Of a DNA stretch of 64,000 nucleotides, positions 44,620-54,074 are shown piece after piece (within the stretch, counting starts at the first letter, position 1; every line of letters starts with the position of its first letter). A program made the translations under genes and the position numbers. The notes below the pieces were generated by a model that was not told where the DNA came from, made no database searches, and worked only from the letters and a program-made list of their open reading frames with translations. Origin of the DNA: Paraburkholderia sp. BL25I1N1 (GTDB lineage: Bacteria > Pseudomonadota > Gammaproteobacteria > Burkholderiales > Burkholderiaceae); contig NZ_PVZB01000008.1 in NCBI RefSeq assembly GCF_003002025.1, positions 62,001 through 126,000 on the forward strand, in the 5' to 3' direction.

Positions 44620-45213
44620 ATGAAGATCAAGTATTTAAGCATTTGGTCAGCGACAGCCATTGCACTTTCGCTCAGCGGCGCCGCACAGGCCGGCGACCAC
44701 GACGGCCACGACGGCCACGGCGGCCTTTGCTCGAACGCAACGCTAAAGGGACCGTTTAGTTTTATCGGTCACGGAGAAATACTTGGATTGAAAGCTGCCG
44801 ATGGCACGTTGCATCCGTATGCCGCCCCGTCGATCCTCGATGACGTCGCCTTGGTGACGTTCGACGGCAGGGGCACTTTTCAACGCACCGACTTTGGCAT
44901 GATTGGCGGGTTGCCGAAAGGGGGGCTGACGACATTCAATCCGAACCAGATGGGCACCTACACGGTGAACTCCGATTGCACCGGCACTATGAAAATCGTC
45001 TATCTGCCGGGCGGAGCCGTGCCGGCCGGCGTCGAAACTGATCTCAACATCGTCGTCGCTGCCGACGGGACGCTCGTCGAATCCGTTGTCTACAGGGCCG
45101 TCACCGTGTCAGGCGTGAGCGGGGACGGCAACGTAAAGTGTCCATCGGATTGCGAGCAAGGTGTGCAAGAAAGTTTTGAAGGGAAAAAGATCCTGGTGTA
45201 CGGCTTCCGTTAG
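44620..45213 (+). CDS. Secreted hypothetical protein with His/Asp-rich N-terminus
   Basis: 197 residues. Signal peptide MKIKYLSIWSATAIALSLSG..AQA with cleavage after about residue 24. The mature N-terminus is GDHDGHDGHGG, a possible metal-binding patch, followed by a beta-rich body with LCSNATLKGPFSFIGHGEI, FDGRGTFQRTDFGMIGG and MGTYTVNSDCTGTMKI. A pattern of this sort (NATLKGxFxF...G...GTYTVN.DCTG) recurs in uncharacterised exported bacterial proteins. Four cysteines may form disulphides. Function unknown. Confidence 0.8.
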   Translation: MKIKYLSIWSATAIALSLSGAAQAGDHDGHDGHGGLCSNATLKGPFSFIGHGEILGLKAADGTLHPYAAPSILDDVALVTFDGRGTFQRTDFGMIGGLPKGGLTTFNPNQMGTYTVNSDCTGTMKIVYLPGGAVPAGVETDLNIVVAADGTLVESVVYRAVTVSGVSGDGNVKCPSDCEQGVQESFEGKKILVYGFR

Positions 45214-45851
45214 TCGGGTCCCAGATGGGCTCACGCTCACCAAGGCGCTTGCCATGAGTGGCGCCGAGCCCGACCTTGCGCGCAGGTTTTCGCCCTTTAA
45301 TGCCTGCGTCTTTTCGAGAGCGTAATCACATTGTTCGGGGCGGAGCGGACGTTCGAACGTCGGCGTGAAGGTCTGATTGAGCGTCTCTGCTTGGGCCGGC
45401 TGCAGAAGTCCCGCCGTCGCTGGTCGATCGCCGGTCGTGCCGCTTCGTCGAACATCCGTAGCTGAACCAGTTGCGAGCCACGGCGTTGACTCGGTCCTAT
45501 GCGCCGCCGCCGTACTCACCACCCCAGGCGCGCTTTCGAATACCTCGACGCGGGCGACGACGCTTGCTCGAACGCGAGGAACATGTCCGGGCCGGCGCGC
45601 GCTGGTGTGCTTACCGCATCCGGGTGAAATCCAGGCAGCACCGTAGTCGCGCATACGCTTATGCGCTTCGAATCGTCCGAGCAATTCAACATTTAAGAAT
45701 GATTTTTTATCAATATATTTACGATTTTTCTATGCGAGGATAAAGCGCCAATCTCTTACACATGCGCGAGTGCCCATCAATCCGCATGCGCGCGAATACG
45801 CACCGGACATGCCGCCGGTAAGCGCTTCGCACCTCGCAAGGAAATACCGTC
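45214..45851. other. Gene-free stretch with an AT-rich island
   Basis: 638 bases. 45690-45735 is strikingly AT-rich for this genome (TTTTTTATCAATATATTTAC) and is the best candidate promoter region for the secreted NHL-like protein downstream. No gene recognised. Confidence 0.45.
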
Positions 45852-48041
45852 GTGACATTGTTCTCTCGCCTGAGCGTGGCCGCTGTTATCTTCAACAGCC
45901 TTATTCCACTGAATTCATCAGCGCAATCGCAACTCAATTACACCACTTCATGGATCGGCAATAGTTTTGGTTTCGGCGACGGCAAGTGGATGCAGCAGGA
46001 TATTCAGGCCATCAGCGTCGGCGCAGACGGCACCGTGTACACCAACGCGCCTTGGGACGAGAGCGGCAGTGAAATCGCCGCTTATCGCGCGGGCGACAAG
46101 ATCGCCGTAGCCGGCTCGACGCACGGCTGGGGCGCGGCCGGTGGCGACGCGGTCGCGGTCAATCACACGTACCTGTATGCGGCGATGTCGATCGGCAACG
46201 AAAGTAACGCCCTGGTCGGGGCGGACTATCCCGCAGCGAGTCTGACCTGGTACGGCATCACGCGCCGCACGCTCGCCAATCTGGCGGCCGGCGCGCCTTT
46301 CAGCGGTGGTATCGGCAATAGCGCCAATGCGACGAAAAATAGCTTTCTGCGACTCGAGACGGTAGCGACCGGCAACGACGCGAGCATTCGTGGCATGGCC
46401 GCGACCGACAGCGAACTGTACGTGGCCGATACCTACGCGAACCGGATCGTCGTGTTCGACGCGAATTCGATGCAGCGTTTGCGCTCGTGGAACGTGACGT
46501 CGCCAGGACGCATTGCGGTGGACACCGATTCGACACTGTGGGTGATGAGCGGTATTTCATCCGGAAACCTAACTATCCAGCACTATGCCGCGAATGGCAC
46601 CGCGCTCGCCGGCACGTTGACGCTGCCCGTGGGCGCCGTGCCGGCCGACATCGCGGTTACGCCGGCCGGACAAATCCTCGTTGCGGACAATGGCCCTTCG
46701 CAGCAGATTCTTGTCTTTAACAAAGACAAAGACGGCAACGGTCAACCGCAAGCGGCCGCGCCCATCGGCACGCGCAACGGCATCTTTCACCCGGTCAAGG
46801 GTGTACCAGGCAATTGGCGCTTCAACGGCGTGACGGGCATCGGTGTCGATCCCGCGGGCAATCTGTACGTCGCGCAGAATGGCGAAGGGCCGCGGCCGGT
46901 CGGATCGGCATCGGTCGGACAAGGCGCGGTGCTCGAGAGCTACGTGTACAGTTCGCATGCCTTCAATTGGCGCCTGTACGGTCTGACGTTCGTCGATAGC
47001 GCCGCGTTCGATCCCGCCACGCCCAGTTCCGTCTATACAGGCTCCAAGCGCTTCACGCTCGACTACAACCAACCCGTCGGCCGCGAATGGTCGTACGCGG
47101 GTTTCACGCTGGATCGTTTCGACTATCCGGATGACCCCGCGTTTCATCAGCCGCGTGGCGTGCGCGGCGAGCCGATGGTGCGTCGAATCAACGGCCAGCG
47201 GTTTCTCTACACGCTGGATCCCGGCGCGCATTATCTGAACGTTTATCGCTTCGACGCCGCACACGGCGAAATGGCAATTCCATCCGGCCTGCTCGCGCAA
47301 AATCCGCTGCCGGGCACATGGCCCGCCGCGCAGCCCGCGTATGGCGAATGGCTGTGGCGCGACAGCAATGGCAACGGCAGCGTCGACGCCAGCGAGATCA
47401 GCAGCAATCCGTCGACCGGCAGCACGGTCGGCAACGGCTTCTGGTGGGTCGACGCGCCGGGCAATGTCTGGCTCGCCACACCGCTGAGCGGCATCCGCGA
47501 AATGCCGTTGCAAGGTCTCGATCCCGCCGGCAATCCGATCTACACATACGCCAGCTCGAAGATGTTCGCGATGCCGCAACCGTTTACGCGGATTGCACGG
47601 ATCGTCTACATCGCGGCGACCGACACCATGTATATCTCCGGCTTCACAAGCGCGATTCCATGGGATGCGACGCATTGGAAAGAGGCGGGTCCGGTGCTCG
47701 CGCGTTACGACAACTGGAGCTCCGGTACGCCGACGCAGCAGTACACGATCTCACTGCCCTGGAACACGCAAAGCAATCCGCAAACGACGACCGTGGGCGT
47801 CGCTGTGGCGGGCAATTACATCTTCGTCGCGGAGCTGTACACGCAGAGGGTGGATGTCTACGACGCGCGTACCGGCCAGGTGGTCGGCTACATGACGCCG
47901 GGCGCGAGCGTCGGCAACACGAGCGGCTGGGTGGACGTGTATCTTGGTATCAGCGCGGTGCAACGCGACAATGGCGAGTATGTCGTGCTACTCGAGGACG
48001 ACGCCCGCGCAAAAATTCTGATGTATCGATGGACGCCTTGA
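45852..48041 (+). CDS. Secreted beta-propeller (NHL-like) protein
   Basis: 729 residues from GTG 45852, with AAGGAAA upstream. Signal peptide TLFSRLSVAAVIFNSLIPLNSSAQS. Repeats of the type GMAATDSELYVADTYANRIVVFDANS, DIAVTPAGQILVADNGPSQQILVFNKD and GIGVDPAGNLYVAQNGEG are NHL/SMP-30-like propeller blades; DSNGNGSVDASEI is a dockerin/EF-hand-like calcium loop (about 510-520). Probably a periplasmic or extracellular binding or scaffold protein. No enzymatic motif recognised. Confidence 0.82.
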   Translation: MTLFSRLSVAAVIFNSLIPLNSSAQSQLNYTTSWIGNSFGFGDGKWMQQDIQAISVGADGTVYTNAPWDESGSEIAAYRAGDKIAVAGSTHGWGAAGGDAVAVNHTYLYAAMSIGNESNALVGADYPAASLTWYGITRRTLANLAAGAPFSGGIGNSANATKNSFLRLETVATGNDASIRGMAATDSELYVADTYANRIVVFDANSMQRLRSWNVTSPGRIAVDTDSTLWVMSGISSGNLTIQHYAANGTALAGTLTLPVGAVPADIAVTPAGQILVADNGPSQQILVFNKDKDGNGQPQAAAPIGTRNGIFHPVKGVPGNWRFNGVTGIGVDPAGNLYVAQNGEGPRPVGSASVGQGAVLESYVYSSHAFNWRLYGLTFVDSAAFDPATPSSVYTGSKRFTLDYNQPVGREWSYAGFTLDRFDYPDDPAFHQPRGVRGEPMVRRINGQRFLYTLDPGAHYLNVYRFDAAHGEMAIPSGLLAQNPLPGTWPAAQPAYGEWLWRDSNGNGSVDASEISSNPSTGSTVGNGFWWVDAPGNVWLATPLSGIREMPLQGLDPAGNPIYTYASSKMFAMPQPFTRIARIVYIAATDTMYISGFTSAIPWDATHWKEAGPVLARYDNWSSGTPTQQYTISLPWNTQSNPQTTTVGVAVAGNYIFVAELYTQRVDVYDARTGQVVGYMTPGASVGNTSGWVDVYLGISAVQRDNGEYVVLLEDDARAKILMYRWTP

Positions 48042-48151
48042 CGCCGGTCGCATGCGCGCAGATCACGAATAGACGGCAACGCACGATCGGTATATAACAA
48101 CATGCAAGGATGGCTTGTTCACCGCTGCATCAACAGGAGCGAAGTTTCATC

Positions 48152-48409
48152 ATGACGCAAGACGTAACGCCTAAGCCACCCACGGGCGACCGGCCCGATC
48201 TGGAAAACCTCGACGCAGCGCTCAGTCACGTCGATCAGCAGGTTTCGTCGGGCAGCATCGCCTCCGGCGCCGCGAAGGGCATTCTGTATAGCCTGATCGA
48301 AACGCTCGGCACATTCGTCGGCGATCCTGATCTGCCGGAGCATGCGCGTTCGGGTTACGAAGGTCTGCTGGAAGCCGCTCGCGAACTGCGCGCGAAACTG
48401 GATCACTAA
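48152..48409 (+). CDS. Small hypothetical protein
   Basis: 85 residues from ATG 48152; AGGAGC lies some 12 bases upstream, rather far. Acidic, helical, no membrane segment: LENLDAALSHVDQQVSSGSIASGAAKGILYSLIETLGTF. Family unknown to me. Length and composition support a real gene better than the antisense frame over the same bases. Confidence 0.6.
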   Translation: MTQDVTPKPPTGDRPDLENLDAALSHVDQQVSSGSIASGAAKGILYSLIETLGTFVGDPDLPEHARSGYEGLLEAARELRAKLDH

Positions 48410-48567
48410 AGGCGGCTGCGCGTCGCCGGTGGGCGGCGTGCGTCACATCGGCATGCCTGCCGGTGCCGACTGCCGTTGCTCCGGTTGGGTGTGACGACAT
48501 CACGCGTCGCGATTCGTCATCGTTATGGGCCGCTGCGTTTCGGCGCGGCCGCTGTCTATGATAAAAC

Positions 48568-48598
48568 GGCGCACTGTCCCCAACATTGCGCCTTTTTT
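48568..48598 (+). terminator. Terminator-like hairpin abutting the LysE-family start codon
   Basis: GGCGCA - 13-base loop - TGCGCC followed by six T and then directly the ATG at 48599. TATGAT at 48557-48562 is a possible -10 box, which would place the transcript start inside the stem. No Shine-Dalgarno sequence is present. Either a terminator/attenuator or the peculiar leader of the next gene. Confidence 0.5.
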
Positions 48599-49198
48599 AT
48601 GCTCTCCGTGTCCGCGATCGCGCTGCTCGCCATCGGCATTATCGTCGTGCTGATTACGCCCGGCCCCACCAATACGCTGCTTGCGGCGGCCGGCTTGCGC
48701 CAGGGTGTGCGGCGCTCGCTGCCGTTGATCGCCGCCGAACTGGGCGGCTATCTGGTCTCGATCTCGGTGTGGGGGCATTTTCTCGTCCAGGCGGCGCATG
48801 CGCTGCCCTGGCTGCCCTCGCTGCTGCGCATGGCGGCGGGCTTGTACATCGCCTATCTTGCCGTCGACATGTGGCGCGCGGCAGTCGCCTTGCCCGACTC
48901 GGCGCAGCGGGCGAGCGGCATGCGCACGTTGTTCGTGGCGACGCTGCTCAATCCGAAGGGCTTGCTGTTCGCCGGCACGATCTTTCCGGCTATCGCTTTT
49001 GCGCACTTGCCGGCCTACGCCTTCTCGATGCTGATGTTCGCGTGTCTGCTGGTGCCGATCGCGCTCGCGTGGATCGCGTTCGGCGCGGCGCTCGGCAGCG
49101 GCAAGCTCGCCTGGCTCAATCCGGTGAAGATGCAGCGCGGCGCGTCGATCGTGCTCGGTGTGTTTTCCTTATCGCTCGCGTGGGCGGCGCTGCATTGA
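48599..49198 (+). CDS. LysE-family exporter
   Basis: 199 residues from ATG 48599; the open frame continues 41 codons upstream through the hairpin. Six predicted helices with the family start LLAIGIIVVLITPGPTNTLLAAAGLRQGVRRSLPLIAAELGGYL and NPKGLLFAGTIFPA in the middle. Members export basic amino acids, homoserine lactones or other metabolites; this one is of the RhtB-like length. It converges on the YcaQ-type gene with a 20-base gap. Confidence 0.85.
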   Translation: MLSVSAIALLAIGIIVVLITPGPTNTLLAAAGLRQGVRRSLPLIAAELGGYLVSISVWGHFLVQAAHALPWLPSLLRMAAGLYIAYLAVDMWRAAVALPDSAQRASGMRTLFVATLLNPKGLLFAGTIFPAIAFAHLPAYAFSMLMFACLLVPIALAWIAFGAALGSGKLAWLNPVKMQRGASIVLGVFSLSLAWAALH

Positions 49199-49218
49199 GT
49201 GCGACGTTGATGCGGCGG

Positions 49219-50400
49219 TCAGGCCGCCACACTGTCGCCCAAAGTGTCACCGACGTCTAACGCGTCGAGCCATTCCGGCGGCGCGGATGTGATTTGCAGC
49301 TGCGGGGTGCCGTGCCAGTCCGCGCAGCGTTGCAACGCGCGCCGCAGATCGCCGGCGAGACGCGCGCTCAGACGCACGCCCGGTTCGATGTGCAGCGACT
49401 TCAGTTCGAACACGCCTTGAGTGCGGTGCGCTTTCGCATCCACGCGGCCGACCAGACGGCCGCGACTCAGCAGCGGCAAAACGAAGTAACCATATTTGCG
49501 CTTTGGCGCGGGCGTGTAGCATTCGATCGCGTAGTCGAAGTCGAACAGCGCCGCCGCGCGCTTGCGATCCCACACCACCGGATCGAACGGCGACAACACC
49601 GTGGTGACCGTCGAGGCGAGTTTGCCGCTCGCGGCATCGTCGAGTATCGCGGCGAAGTCTTGATGCACGTACGTGTCCTGCTTCCACCCTTCCACGCTTA
49701 CCGGGATCAACTCGCCCTGGTCGGCGAGCGCGCGCAGTTCGTCTCGATACGGGCGACGCGGCATACGGTAGTAATCGGCGACCCAATCGGCGCGCGCGAT
49801 GCCGAGCGCGCGGCACGTGCGGCGTAACACGGCGTCCGTCACGGTGTGCGCGGGCGGCAGATCGCGCGCGTCATCCCAACCCGGCAGCACGCGCTCGGTC
49901 AGATCGTAGACGCGGTGAAAATTGCGCCGCTCGGCCACCATCAATTGCCCGGTTGCGAACAGCACTTCCAGATGGCGTTTCTCCGGCTTCCAGTCCCACC
50001 AGCCGTTGCCCTTGCCCGCCTCGCGGGCAAAATCGGCGGAGCGCACCGGCCCCGTTGCGCGAATGTGCGCAAGCAGCTTATCAATCTCCTTGCGATGCTT
50101 CTTGTGCCACTCGGCCGCGTACTTCCAGCCCATCCCGCTTGGATCGAGCATGCGATGGCGCAGCAGGCCGTAGTCTTCGATCGGCACGAAACAGGCTTCA
50201 TGCGACCAGTATTCGAATAGCTTGCCTTCGGCGAGATGTTCGTCGAGCCATTGCGGCGGATAAGCGCCGAGCCGGCTGAACAACACAAGATAGGGACTGC
50301 GCGCGACGACGTGGATCGTGTCGATCTGCAATTGCGCCATGCGGCGGATCGAGTCGAGCACGTCGGCCTTGACGGCTTTGCGGCGAGGCGGCGTCAGCAA
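49219..50400 (-). CDS. YcaQ-type winged-helix DNA glycosylase-like protein
   Basis: 393 residues from the first usual start (TTG 50400), but family-like sequence continues upstream. LQIDTIHVVARSPYLVLFSRLGAY, YWSHEACFVPIEDY, HLEVLFATGQLMVAERRNFHRVYDLTERVLP, ADYYRM and LLSPFDPVVWDRKRAAALFDFDY are typical of the YcaQ/AlkX winged-helix family, linked to repair of DNA crosslinks. In frame upstream of 50400 lies LSLSAARTLHLAAQGL, the usual first helix, yet no ATG, GTG or TTG precedes it before a stop at 50551; CTG at 50467-50469 is one possible start. Confidence 0.82.
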   Translation of the reverse strand: MLTPPRRKAVKADVLDSIRRMAQLQIDTIHVVARSPYLVLFSRLGAYPPQWLDEHLAEGKLFEYWSHEACFVPIEDYGLLRHRMLDPSGMGWKYAAEWHKKHRKEIDKLLAHIRATGPVRSADFAREAGKGNGWWDWKPEKRHLEVLFATGQLMVAERRNFHRVYDLTERVLPGWDDARDLPPAHTVTDAVLRRTCRALGIARADWVADYYRMPRRPYRDELRALADQGELIPVSVEGWKQDTYVHQDFAAILDDAASGKLASTVTTVLSPFDPVVWDRKRAAALFDFDYAIECYTPAPKRKYGYFVLPLLSRGRLVGRVDAKAHRTQGVFELKSLHIEPGVRLSARLAGDLRRALQRCADWHGTPQLQITSAPPEWLDALDVGDTLGDSVAA

Positions 50401-50550
50401 ACCTTGCGCGGCCAGATGCAGAGTGCGGGCGGCGGAAAGCGAAAGAGTCTTAACGCGGGCGTCGATCAGTGAGTGACTGCGAAGGGAAGGGCACGAGGCC
50501 CGGCCTGGATCAGCAGCCGCTACTGTAGCGTGAAGCGCCCGAACTTGCCT

Positions 50551-50826
50551 TTACCAGCCGCGCCCGTGATGCCGATCCCAGCCGCGATGACGGCCATGAT
50601 CGTGATGCCAGTGGCGGCGGCCGCGATAGTCGTCGTCCCGGTAGCCGTAACCGTAGACCGGTTGGGGCGCGTAGATGACCGGTGGTGGCGCATAGACCGG
50701 CGGCGCGGCGTACACCGGGCCCGGGGTATTGACGAACACGCCGACGTCCACCCGTGCCGAGGCGGCAGTCGATGCGCAGGCGGCGGCAAGGCCGAAGGCG
50801 GCGAAAACAATCGCGCGTTGGAACAT
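50551..50826 (-). CDS. Secreted Pro/Tyr- and His-rich small protein
   Basis: 91 residues from ATG 50826, with AGGAGA six bases upstream. Signal peptide FQRAIVFAAFGLAAACASTAASA. The mature part is low complexity: GPVYAAPPVYAPPPVIYAPQPVYGYGYRDDD, then a basic His/Arg/Trp tail (RHWHHDHGRHRGWDRHHGRGW) that could bind metals or the cell envelope. Related PXXP-type secreted proteins are common in Burkholderiales and uncharacterised. Confidence 0.8.
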   Translation of the reverse strand: MFQRAIVFAAFGLAAACASTAASARVDVGVFVNTPGPVYAAPPVYAPPPVIYAPQPVYGYGYRDDDYRGRRHWHHDHGRHRGWDRHHGRGW

Positions 50827-50966
50827 GCTTGTCTCCTGTCGAATAGCTGACAGAGATATTACGAGACAGAAAGGCAAGCAGGTGCAACCAGTTGAAGGTG
50901 TGTGTAACAGCAGGTTACCCGCCGGCGGTTGCAAGGCCGGCGGGCATTTCAGACCGTCCAGATCAT

Positions 50967-52697
50967 TCAGGCGCCCAGCGCGACCGCTTCTCCCGCCGAC
51001 ACCGCCAGCAGTTGATGGATCTGCGCGACCACGGCGGCGCCTTCGCCGACGGCCGCGGCCACGCGTTTGGTCGAGCCGGCGCGCGCGTCGCCGATCGCGT
51101 ACACGCCTTCGACTGTCGTCGCGAGATCGCAGACCGATGCGCCGTCGGCGCTCGTCCCGGTCAGCACGAAGCCTTTCTCGTCGAGTTCCACGCCGCAGGT
51201 GCGCAGCCAGTCGGTATTCGGGTCCGCACCGGTGAAAAGGAACAGATGGCGCGTGTCGAAATGATCGGTGCCGTCGGGCAGCGGTTTTTTCAGCGCGACC
51301 GACGACAAACCGCTGTCGTCCGAATCAAGCCGGCCGATCTCCGAATTCGGATGCACGAACACATTCGGCAGTGAGCGGATCCGGTCGATCAGATAGCGCG
51401 ACATGGTGGCTTCAAAACCGCTGCGCCGGATCAGCACGTGGACCTTGGCCGCGTGCGTCGCCAGATAGACGATCGCCTGGCCCGCCGAATTGCCGCCGCC
51501 CACCAGCACGACTTCCTGGCGCTTGCACAGCTTGGCTTCCACCGGCGAAGCCCAGTAATAGACGCCGCGCCCTTCGAAACGGTCGAGCCCTTCGAGCGCA
51601 GGACGCCGGTAGACCGCGCCGCTCGCGATCACAATCGCGCGCGCCGTGATGTGTCCGCCGCACTTCAGTTCCAGCCGATGCGGCCGGTCCGCGCAATGCA
51701 GCGCCTTCACATTGACCGGAATCGCGACGTGCGCGCCGAATTTCTGTGCCTGCACGAACGCGCGGCCCGCCAGCGCCTGGCCGGAGATGCCGGTCGGAAA
51801 GCCGAGGTAGTTTTCGATCCGCGAGCTCGCGCCGGCCTGGCCGCCCGGCGCGCGGCTGTCGAGCACGATCACCGACAGGCCTTCGGATGCCGCGTACACC
51901 GCAGTGGCAAGCCCGGCCGGTCCGGCGCCGACGATCGCGACGTCGTACACATGCGCATCGTCGAGATCGGGCAGCAAACCCAGGCACGTGGCGAGTTCCG
52001 GCATGCTCGGGTGCCGCAGCACCGAGCCGTCCGGACAGATCACCAGCGGCATGTCTTCTTTTTGCGCGGCGAATTGCTCGATCAGACGCAGCGCGTCTTC
52101 GTCGCGTTCGTCGATCACGGAATGCGGATGGCCGTTGCGCGACAGGAAGCCTTGCAGCATGACGAGCCGCGCGTCGTTGCTGTTGCCGATCAGAATCGGC
52201 CCGCCCGCGCCCTTTTCGATCAGCGACACGCGCCGCAGGATCAGTGCGCGCATGATGCGCTCGCCGAGTTCCGCTTCGGCAACGATCAGCGCGCGCAGCC
52301 GCTCCGGCGGAATCAGCAACGCTTCCACCGGACCGATCGCCATGCCGTTGACCAGCGCGGGCCGTCCCGACAGTTGACCGACTTCGGCAAGGAAATGCCC
52401 GGCGCCATGTTCGTTGATCAACACTTCGCGCCCAATGCCGTCGCGCTGATACACCTTCACGCGTCCTTCGAGCACCACGAACATGCCGGGACCGGTGCGG
52501 CCGGTCTCGAACAACAGTTCACCGGACTTCCAGTGGCCGATCTCGCCGAACTTGCGCAGACGGCCGATTTCGGCGCACGTGAGCGCGGGGAACATCTGAT
52601 GCATGCGCGTCGAGAGCGACGAAAACGGCGCGTCGGCGACGACGTCTGGTTGTGGCACGTCCGGTTGCTGCACTTCAGGTTCTTGAGTCGAAAGCAT
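50967..52697 (-). CDS. Cyclic-nucleotide-binding domain fused to thioredoxin reductase-like flavoprotein lacking CxxC
   Basis: 576 residues from ATG 52697, with AAGGAG eight bases upstream. A CRP-type cNMP-binding domain (about 30-150) is followed by a thioredoxin-like fold without active cysteines (about 165-245) and a thioredoxin-reductase-like flavoprotein (about 250-565: GAGPAG 257-262, PGGQAGASSRIENYLGFP, VLVGGGNSAGQA, YAIGDAR). The redox CxxC of thioredoxin reductase is absent; its place reads YYWASPVEAKLC. It is thus not a classical disulphide reductase. 90 bases downstream of the DedA-rhodanese gene, so probably one operon. Confidence 0.87.
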   Translation of the reverse strand: MLSTQEPEVQQPDVPQPDVVADAPFSSLSTRMHQMFPALTCAEIGRLRKFGEIGHWKSGELLFETGRTGPGMFVVLEGRVKVYQRDGIGREVLINEHGAGHFLAEVGQLSGRPALVNGMAIGPVEALLIPPERLRALIVAEAELGERIMRALILRRVSLIEKGAGGPILIGNSNDARLVMLQGFLSRNGHPHSVIDERDEDALRLIEQFAAQKEDMPLVICPDGSVLRHPSMPELATCLGLLPDLDDAHVYDVAIVGAGPAGLATAVYAASEGLSVIVLDSRAPGGQAGASSRIENYLGFPTGISGQALAGRAFVQAQKFGAHVAIPVNVKALHCADRPHRLELKCGGHITARAIVIASGAVYRRPALEGLDRFEGRGVYYWASPVEAKLCKRQEVVLVGGGNSAGQAIVYLATHAAKVHVLIRRSGFEATMSRYLIDRIRSLPNVFVHPNSEIGRLDSDDSGLSSVALKKPLPDGTDHFDTRHLFLFTGADPNTDWLRTCGVELDEKGFVLTGTSADGASVCDLATTVEGVYAIGDARAGSTKRVAAAVGEGAAVVAQIHQLLAVSAGEAVALGA

Positions 52698-52787
52698 TGA
52701 ACCGCTCCTTCGGTGTTCATTGATGGATCGAACGAGAGGCGAAGCGGCGCGGCGCCCGAAGGCGCGAATCACGATGCGCTGCTTGCG

Positions 52788-53780
52788 CTACACGGCCTTC
52801 GGCGCGACGCCTTCGACCGCCACTTCGGGCGGCGGCATGTCGGGCAGCGATTCCACCGGCTTGCCCGAGTCGCGCCAGGCTTCCATGCCACCGCGCAGCG
52901 GCAGCACGTCGGAGAAGCCGGCTTCGTTCAATTGCTTGGCCATCCATGCCGCGGAAATCTCATTCGGGCAGGAACAGTAGATCACCAGCTTCTGATCGTG
53001 CGGGTAGGTCGCGACGATCTCGTCGAGTTGCCGCTCGTCGGCGAATTGCGAGCCCGGAATGATGAACGGATCGAGCGCGCGCTTCTCGTGCGAACGGATA
53101 TCGAACAGCACCGGCGTTTTGCCGGCCGTCACGAGCGACGCCAGTTCGTCGACTTCGATGCGCGCGGTCGCGAGCTTCGAAATCAGCTGACGCCGGCGGA
53201 TCCAGCGATACGCGGCATACGCCAGTAACAGGCCGACGGCGACCAGCGCGGCTGTGCGCCCAAGGCGTCCGGCGAGCGCAAACAGCATGTCGATCTGCTT
53301 GGCGAACAATGCGCCGATGATCAGGCCGGTGCCCGACCACAATGCAGCGCCGATGCTGTCATACGTGAGGAAGGTGCGGTAGCGCGTGCCCATGGCGCCC
53401 GCCATCGGAATCGACACGATCGACAGTCCCGGCACGAACTTGGCCACCGCCAGCACGCGCACGCCCCAGCGGCCGAAAAAGCGCTCGGTCTTTTTCACGC
53501 AGGTGTCACGCGAGAGCGACAGCCGGCAAATCGTTTTGAGCGTATTGCCGCCATACATGCGGCCGGCCAAATACCACGCGCTGTCGCCGATCAGCGTGGC
53601 GAATATCGACAGGATGAGCACCGGCGCCAACTGCGTGCCCACAGAACCGGGATGCATGGCGGCCATCGCCCCGAACAGCACGAGCGACGGCATGGCCGGA
53701 ACCGGCAGCCCGATGGAGGCGGCGAGCACGTTTACGAACACGAGCGCCGGCCCATATTGCTCGACGAGATCATGTAGCAT
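52788..53780 (-). CDS. DedA-family membrane protein fused to rhodanese domain
   Basis: 330 residues. DedA/SNARE-associated membrane domain (about 1-200: VLAASIGLPVPAMPSLVLFGAMAA, ERFFGRWGVRVLAVAKFVPGLSIVSIPMAGAMGTRYRTFL) with several helices, then a cytoplasmic rhodanese domain (about 210-315) whose catalytic loop reads YCSCPNEISAAW. DedA proteins support membrane-potential and lipid-carrier recycling; rhodanese domains carry sulfane sulphur on cysteine. It is the upstream partner of the cNMP/flavoprotein gene, and the pair may couple membrane state to a redox or sulphur signal. Confidence 0.87.
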   Translation of the reverse strand: MLHDLVEQYGPALVFVNVLAASIGLPVPAMPSLVLFGAMAAMHPGSVGTQLAPVLILSIFATLIGDSAWYLAGRMYGGNTLKTICRLSLSRDTCVKKTERFFGRWGVRVLAVAKFVPGLSIVSIPMAGAMGTRYRTFLTYDSIGAALWSGTGLIIGALFAKQIDMLFALAGRLGRTAALVAVGLLLAYAAYRWIRRRQLISKLATARIEVDELASLVTAGKTPVLFDIRSHEKRALDPFIIPGSQFADERQLDEIVATYPHDQKLVIYCSCPNEISAAWMAKQLNEAGFSDVLPLRGGMEAWRDSGKPVESLPDMPPPEVAVEGVAPKAV

Positions 53781-54074
53781 CGGCTTACATCCGCGGCCCT
53801 TTCGGGCGCGGCGCAGGTAGGAAATGCAAAGGAGAATGCAAGGATTATGGACGCATTTTCAAGACGTGCAAACGCCCTGAAAAGTAGCCCTTTACTTGGG
53901 TATGGAAAGCGCTATCTCAAGTGCACTGAGCCACCTGAAAGACGCATTGGCACCGCGACCTGAACAAACCGAAATAGATGGGAATGTCGCGCGGTATGCG
54001 GGAGCGGAAATAATGCCCGATTGACGTCCGCAGACGCCAGCCCAGCAAGCAATTGGAGAACGGCGATGCTAAGG

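Noticed and set aside
51438..52700. 420-codon plus-strand frame over the cNMP/flavoprotein gene.
   Set aside because: Mirror-frame shadow with His/Arg-rich composition; the minus strand carries Rossmann motifs and a good ribosome site.
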